From contig NW_019775581.1 of the NCBI RefSeq assembly GCF_001039355.2, positions 19,356-83,355 of the forward strand: a stretch of DNA of 64,000 nt. The letters run 5' to 3'. Positions 57,983 through 64,000 of this stretch are shown here, in pieces; position 1 is the stretch's first letter; each line of letters opens with the position of its first letter. Made by a program: the position numbers and the translations under genes. The notes beneath the pieces were generated by a model, which was not told where the DNA came from, did not search any database, and saw only the letters and a program-made list of their open reading frames with translations. The stretch is from Lingula anatina (taxonomy: Eukaryota > Brachiopoda > Lingulata > Lingulida > Lingulidae).

Positions 57983-59664
57983 AGAGAAAAGTCACCAGTA
58001 CAGCGTTAGCTTGTTTTTTTTCCTTGCATAACAACAGGGCCTTTGAGAAATAACTATTGTAAAATGTTGTTATGAAAAAAAAACTTTTGTTCAGAGGAAT
58101 GGCACTTCATTTAAGTTGAAGTCCCAAGTCCCAAGCATTTGGCTTGTGTTTTTAATGGAATTGTAACTATTAAACGTATATAATGCACAAAACGTACGAA
58201 TTTGGAACCGGAGGCCCTCGAAATGTAAAAACCATTATTGAAGGAATGTCTATTTAGCTCCACTTCGGCGACCAACTGGTGTTGTAGGTCTTTGAAATAT
58301 GCGTCTGTCCATTTTGGCACAAGTTAGGACATACTTCATGCCTCTTGGGTCTAACTTTTCAACCAACGATAGTCTTGCTGTTTGTTGGTGACATTAAGTT
58401 GTCTGACAAAATAGTCGCCATGTAGTCTGGGTCTCGCTATTTTGATTTTTCTGGTTTAAGGCGGTATGGTTGTCAGCGCTCTTAGTTTGGCGATGTTCAA
58501 TAGACAAATGCTAAATATTTGCTTCGGGAACGAAACGGGAAGAATCAATAGAACAGATTACAATAATTTCCGTGTTCATTCATGTTTACGTAGCACCTGC
58601 GGATATTGTTCTTAACAAAGATGATTGACAATGTGACCCAAATGTTGGTGCAAATAATCTTAATTCCTAATTGTTGTGATTAAAGCTTTTGTTTAGAAAA
58701 GCCTTACTGTAATCAAGAAATGATTTTTTTGCATAAAGAAAACCTCAGTTTGTTAGACAAGGTGTCAATTACAGAATCTCCGGAGATTATGTTCCAATAA
58801 TTATGGAAAAGATTATTGAATCGATAAAATCAAGTTAATATGATAATGTACAAACTATCCCACGTAATTATAAAACGGTATTGTAATGCTTATTGAACTT
58901 TCTTAGAGACAGTACCTGTATGTTTAAGAATAATTGTATATTGTTCTCGTATTAAATCATTGAAGAAATCGCTCAATATTTATTAGTTGATAAACGGTGA
59001 TAAATTTCACCTTGTGTGTTTGTAAATGTTCATGTTGGTTTCCTAAGTATTTAACTTCTTTGTAAAGGGACAGACACTGACAAAAAACAACGTGAGTCTT
59101 ATCGCAAATCGGCTTTATTCACGAAAGAAAATGCAAAGAAGTGCACGTTACTCGTTGTCGTGACAACTCTCGTAGCTATAACAACCGGATATACTGCGTT
59201 GTCATCTGTCCGCTGGATTATTTTCAAGAAAAAATTAGACGAAGCCTGGGGAGAACAAATACTGGTACGGGTATACATAAACAGGCTGCGTCGCTCGCAT
59301 TTACTCCTTTGGTGTTTTATTAATGACCATTTTGGTATATCGCTGACATTTATTATACTTTTAATTAACCAAACGCGGTAGAAACTTGTGCTGATGAAAT
59401 TAAAGATAACTGTCCTTTAAGAATTGAAGCGACCCTCATACCAGGGCAGGTGACTTGCTCAGCGGCTTGGATGAACAATCATCTAACCAACGTACGAGGA
59501 TAAAATGAACATATACTTCCCGTGATAATAATTATTATACATTTGTAACGTCAACGTCATTTGCATCCTACTTTTTGTCTTATGAGAATTATTATTCAAA
59601 CTTCATTGTTTGGCCTTTTTCACAGGACAGTATTTTCGCTGTGGCATTCTTGGTGATAAAGGCT
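57983..59664. other. Space between convergent genes, includes 3' UTRs
   Basis: Follows the TGA of the zinc-finger gene. ATTAAA at 58169-58174 is one possible polyadenylation signal. On the minus strand the SVEP1-like gene ends at 59665, and TTTATT near 59114 and 59316 could be its signals. Frames of 60-73 codons at 59141-59381 have no recognisable motif. Confidence 0.45.
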
Positions 59665-62600
59665 TTACGTAGAACCTGCAATGAAAATTGGAAACATTTA
59701 AAAAATACAAAGTGATGTCATGGTAAAACTAAGAAAATAAAGTCAATTATTGATTTTTATTTTTCTATGACACAAAGTATAATATATATTCGCTGGTTTG
59801 TTTTTGGAAAAGGTGGCAACTTTTTCTTCAAGTTGAATGTTGATGAGCACTCTATTAGATTTGATATGATGATGATATCATGATATTCGATATATAAAAC
59901 ATTCAAAAATACATTAGTTAAAAAAGGTGAAGTAAATTGGCTCATCAAGGCGAGTTATAACAATGAATTTCGATACTATAGAACAAAAACACGGACGACT
60001 TCATTGATTTGAATTCGTCAGTCTTACATGAAACTCCTGGTGGAATAATTGATCTCGTCTTGCCGAGACGGCCCTCTATCGTTCCGATGAAATCCGGCCA
60101 TGCAATGGATATTGTGGCATCAGAAATATCCGCCGAGCAGTCCAGTACCCTGTCCCAGAGCCGCATGCCGTGCAGCTTGCCTTTAAACGTGTCTAGAGGT
60201 GAAAACGTCTCCAGGCCGTTCAGCTTTTGTCCCAGAACAAAGATGCCTCCGGCGGGTAGAGGTCGTCCCTTCGAAAGATCTTTGCCTCTGTGTTTGAGTG
60301 TGCCGTCCTTGTAAAATTGCCAGCTGCCTGTGAATGGAAGACAGTGTAAAAGAACGGTGTCCGGGGAAAATGGTGAAATCACTGAAATGCTTTAACTGTA
60401 TTCACACAACTTCGTATTGACCGTGCGTGCACATTTTGGGAGAGAGTTGCGAGTCGAAGGTTGGAAGTTTTTGGCTAAGAGTCACTTGCTGCAGCAATTT
60501 TCCTCAAACATTTTGCCTGTACTTGTGTATTCTCATGCTGTAAATAATAAATATATCATTGCCTGACCCGGAATATTAAGCAGAGCAAGAATTAATTTCC
60601 ACAGAGTTGCTCACATTTCCCTAACCCCGTATGAGAAACGAAGAACTTTAACAGGTTTAAGAACTCACCGTCTGATGCCTGCCACGTAGCACATATCTTG
60701 TGCCATTGCCCGTCTGCTGCGTCCACTCCCGTTATGGCCTCTTCACCGTTGACCACCATTGCAAAGTTAGTATATCTTAAACAAAAAGGCAATTTATTAT
60801 GTGGATGTGAATAAAATAGTATAAATGATTATGGATTATTATATTAGCGATGATTGTTTTTCTTCCACCCTCGATCCTTGCATCCGTTTTTTTTTTCGTC
60901 TACCTGTTCTGCTTTCATTATATTTGTTCATTCTCTCTTTCTTTCTGGTCACTTTCACATCGACCGCTCCATTTTCAGTGATAGATAACTTAAGAGCCTG
61001 GCTTATAACTTAAAAGAGTCGATAAACTTGATCCGGTCGCTTTTATTAATCGGTACCTTAATCTGGGCCTGTGAAAGCGAGCAAAACCCGCTGCAATCAC
61101 ACGTTAAGACCAGTCGAACTGGTGCGATGAATAAAACTCTACCGTTCGTTGTGCAAAAATCCTCTCTCTCTCCTTCTCTCTTTTTTTCTTTCTTACTCTC
61201 TTCTCTCTCTCTCTCTCTCTCTCTCGCACACACACACAAGCACACACACAGACATTAATGCTTGAACCAGTAATACTTGTAATACAGGCTTCATACTACA
61301 ACATACCCAAAGATGGTGAAATTGTCGCCAGCACGTGAACCGTATGATATTGGCGTCCCATAACTCCCATTCACTTTATTGTTGTCACTGCTCTCCATCC
61401 AAAACTCTATAGTTAAAGCTGACAAAGACCTGAATGGCATATTAGGTTCCAACTTGATAAAGTCCAACTCGGACGCCTGGTTGAAGTCGACTCCAAAACA
61501 TGGAGATTCTCCTGTAATCATGTATAATTTGTTTTGTTAAAATTGTGAGTTACTGTTTTTTTAATGTAAGTTTTATCATAACGTCAAAAGAAATGCCCTT
61601 CTCAGCTGGGAAAAAAAAGATATAAACATATTCAATTGAAGCACACGAATGATAGCTTGGTGGTTTGGTGAAAATTAATCTAAAATATTGAATATTTCGA
61701 TAAGGGAACTGTTATTGAGAGTTTTGCTAATTTTTTTATGAAAGAGAAATTTGGTATTTCGTTTACTTGAAAAGACTGCCAAATTTATCGAAAAAAGAGT
61801 GACTTGTGGCAAGTATAATGCATACTTTTATTTGATAGTACAGTTTGCCTTTGCAAATAAATGTTTTATTTTTAACGTCCGGATTTTATATAAATACGAA
61901 GAATCAGTATAACATACGTGTGCTGCAAGTTTTCCCTGAATAATATGGCTTGCATTTGCATATGAATTTGTTGACGTCATCATGACAGGTGGCGCCGTTG
62001 ACGCAAGGGGAGCTAGCGCACTCATTGATATTAGTTTCGCAATATCTTCCAGTGAAACCCGGAGGGCATCGGCACTGAAAACTGTTGACCCCATCAACGC
62101 AAGTCCCTGGAATTCGATTAATTAATTAATGTAAAAATCGGCAGTTTTGATCAGATTTTGATTTATTAAAAAAAGACAAGTAACATTTAAACCTAAACAA
62201 GAGCAATAGAAATAACAGTCAGTTTTTTTATTTTTTTTATTGTCTGTTGTGTTATGCAATTATTCCATTTAATTTGTTATATCAGTCTTTCTGATCTCAA
62301 ATAATTTGAAGGTACACTATGTATATATAAATTTAAAAATTGTTAGGATAAAACTAACATTTAGAGGCCAAAATTAGATATTCATGGATAAATCCTTGAT
62401 GATTTTCATTATTATTATTATTATTAATTGATTTTGAGCGTCGAGGGAAGACGGCATTTGACAACGCGATCACGCCCACTTTAATGTTATGCCTTACAGC
62501 ACCTCTCGTTAATTTGTGTGGTTTGTAAGCCCGCTCACCTTCGTTCTGACAACTCACGTCTTCACAGTCATCAATGTTCTGTGCACACTTAAGCCCCGTA

Positions 62601-64000
62601 AAGCCAGGCCGACACTGACAAGTGTACTCGTTTACCCCGTCTCGGCAACTCCCTCCATTTTCACAAGGGTTGTCCGCGCATTCGTCGACGTTAATCTCGC
62701 ACCTGTTGCCATGGAAGCCTGGTACGCACAGACAGGTGTAGCCATTTGCCTTGTCGACGCAAGTAGCGCCGTTCTGGCAGGGGGAAGAGGCGCACTCGTT
62801 AATATTCAGGGAACAATCAGCCCTAGTATAACCGGGGGCACAGCGACACGAGTATCTGCAAAATGACGGTTGATCGATAGATGAATGTCGGTACAAACTG
62901 CTTATTGAACTATTTTGGCGCCCTGTGTTGGGTTGTATGAAAGCCGTACAGAACTATACGCCGGATAAACCTTTGCGGTTTTCACACAGCCCAACATTGG
63001 ATCACAAAGTTATGTGATTTTATAAAGTTTATACCAGGTGCAATGAACAGCACTGCCTTCATTTCACGCAGGAACTTACGAGGTCTCTAGCAAAATGTCC
63101 ATAATGTTCTAACGTACGAAATGGATACTGTGGCGGCCATGTACATGTACACAACAAGGTACAGTAAGGTGTTTTCTTCTTTAAATAGGCCTACACATAC
63201 TGACAATAAAGCATTTTCATCGGAATATAAACGCAGCAGGTTCTTCAAAAGCTAGAAACATCCGTTCACAAATTTTCTTTTGCCACGAACCGATTCTTTT
63301 CAGGAAAAGACATGGCCAGAGACGTCATTGCGGGCCGAAGAATATGTCATGCTAACATTGAAACATAACTATATCATAAAAAAAATAATAAGCTTGTGAC
63401 ATAGAAAATTTGTGATCTGATATCATCAACAAACAGATGTATTTATTTCGGCCATTAGACATACCCGTTCACCCTGTCCAAGCACGTGGCGCCATTCATA
63501 CACGGCGTGCTCTCACAGTCATCTATGTTCACTTCACAGTTTTTGCCAGTGAAACCAACTGGGCATGCGCAGAAATACTCGTCTATGCGATCTTCGCACC
63601 GGGCCCCATTGAGACAAGGGTTAGACAGGCATTCATTAAGATCTGAAAAAATATTTCAAGTGTAAATATTTATTTATTTATTTATTTTTTTATTGGTCTC
63701 TTTTTCATTTAGATCTGACAAAAAAGATCTGTGTACGTCCCTTATGTTTGTACCATGTACATGATGTGATCTTTTGTTTAAATAAAGCTTTTTCTACTCG
63801 GGTTCGGCAATGTCCCGAAGTCCTATTTCATGTCTACAGATATCTTGCAAAGATTCTGACTATGAACCGAGGAAAATGGATGTCTATTTCCTTGACGACA
63901 AGTACTATACCTATGCAGTCTCCAATCCTTGTTTTCCCTTCACCCAGCGTGACCTTGCCGGATGGGCACTCTTGACACTCCGTTGACCTTCCATTTGGTT
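59665..64000 (-). CDS. SVEP1/polydom-like extracellular protein, 3' part (runs off the window)
   Basis: Exons in transcript order: 64000(partial)-63911, 63642-63465, 62855-62539, 62106-61918, 61511-61307, 60775-60669, 60327-60028, 59675-59665 (stop TAA at 59667-59665). All junctions are GT-AG and keep phase. The first visible exon holds a GCC2/GCC3 (ephrin-receptor-like) module: [20 protein letters not shown]. Six EGF domains follow, most with calcium-binding starts (DLNEC, NIDDC, NINEC, NVDEC, NIDDC, NINEC). A pentraxin domain then spans three exons ([40 protein letters not shown]). This order (Cys module, six EGFs, pentraxin) is that of SVEP1/polydom, a secreted adhesion protein. In vertebrate SVEP1 sushi domains follow the pentraxin. 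Here the reading frame closes two residues after the pentraxin exon (C-S-T-stop). I see no sushi exon down to 58 kb, so this version looks C-terminally shorter. Confidence 0.82.
61194..61250. repeat. (TC)n-(AC)n compound microsatellite
   Basis: TC run followed by AC run in the intron before the second pentraxin exon. Confidence 0.9.
62409..62426. repeat. (ATT)n microsatellite
   Basis: Short trinucleotide run in an EGF-region intron of the SVEP1-like gene. Confidence 0.8.

Noticed and set aside
1-64000. tRNA and rRNA genes
   Set aside because: Scanned by eye for B-box-like GGTTCGAA motifs with paired arms and for rRNA signatures. No candidate could be folded convincingly. tRNAscan-SE would be decisive.

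Overview
The window is animal genomic DNA. Genes are split by GT-AG introns, introns and spacers are AT-rich, and simple-sequence tracts and short inverted-repeat elements are dense. The gene content (Eph ligand-binding, EGF, PLAT, pentraxin and C2H2 domains, and an orphan rhodopsin-type receptor) fits a marine invertebrate. My guess is an invertebrate deuterostome, but the species cannot be fixed from the sequence alone. The assembly is a draft of a heterozygous individual: single N characters at 12297, 25200, 30496 and 42191 and a gap at 10400-10486. The N characters at 12297, 25200 and 30496 sit where near-identical alleles have been laid end to end.

Layout, left to right. (1) 224-1189, plus strand: a single-exon orphan class-A-like GPCR with altered signature motifs. 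(2) 1.2-9.6 kb: a gene-free stretch holding a dispersed repeat, four palindromic elements, a direct-repeat pair and a 30-bp minisatellite. (3) 9636-15632, plus strand: a complete 10-exon gene for a secreted 539-residue protein reading signal peptide, Eph-receptor ligand-binding domain, Cys-rich module, four EGF domains, PLAT/LH2 domain. This is the most unusual gene in the window. (4) 17176-18880, minus strand: an intronless multi-pass membrane protein of unknown family, broken by one extra base in an A run. (5) 20206-31437, minus strand: a 9-exon D-cysteine desulfhydrase/ACC-deaminase-type PLP enzyme. Its 5' half appears twice because two haplotypes were not collapsed. (6) 34.7-39.2 kb: non-coding, with a 1.04-kb foldback element at 37819-38855 flanked by 7-bp direct repeats. 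(7) 39228-57982, plus strand: a giant multi-zinc-finger protein of about 4,700 residues with an 8-kb exon and two apparent frame breaks. (8) 59665-64000, minus strand: the 3' part of a SVEP1/polydom-like extracellular gene (ephrin-receptor-like Cys module, six EGFs, pentraxin), running off the right edge.

There is no operon logic. The genes look independent. The two extracellular mosaic genes (3 and 8) share module types: phase-1 EGF exons and Cys-rich modules of the Eph/GCC2-GCC3 kind. For every multi-exon gene I checked splice sites and codon phase by hand. The phases join consistently throughout the Eph-LBD, PLP-enzyme and SVEP1-like genes.
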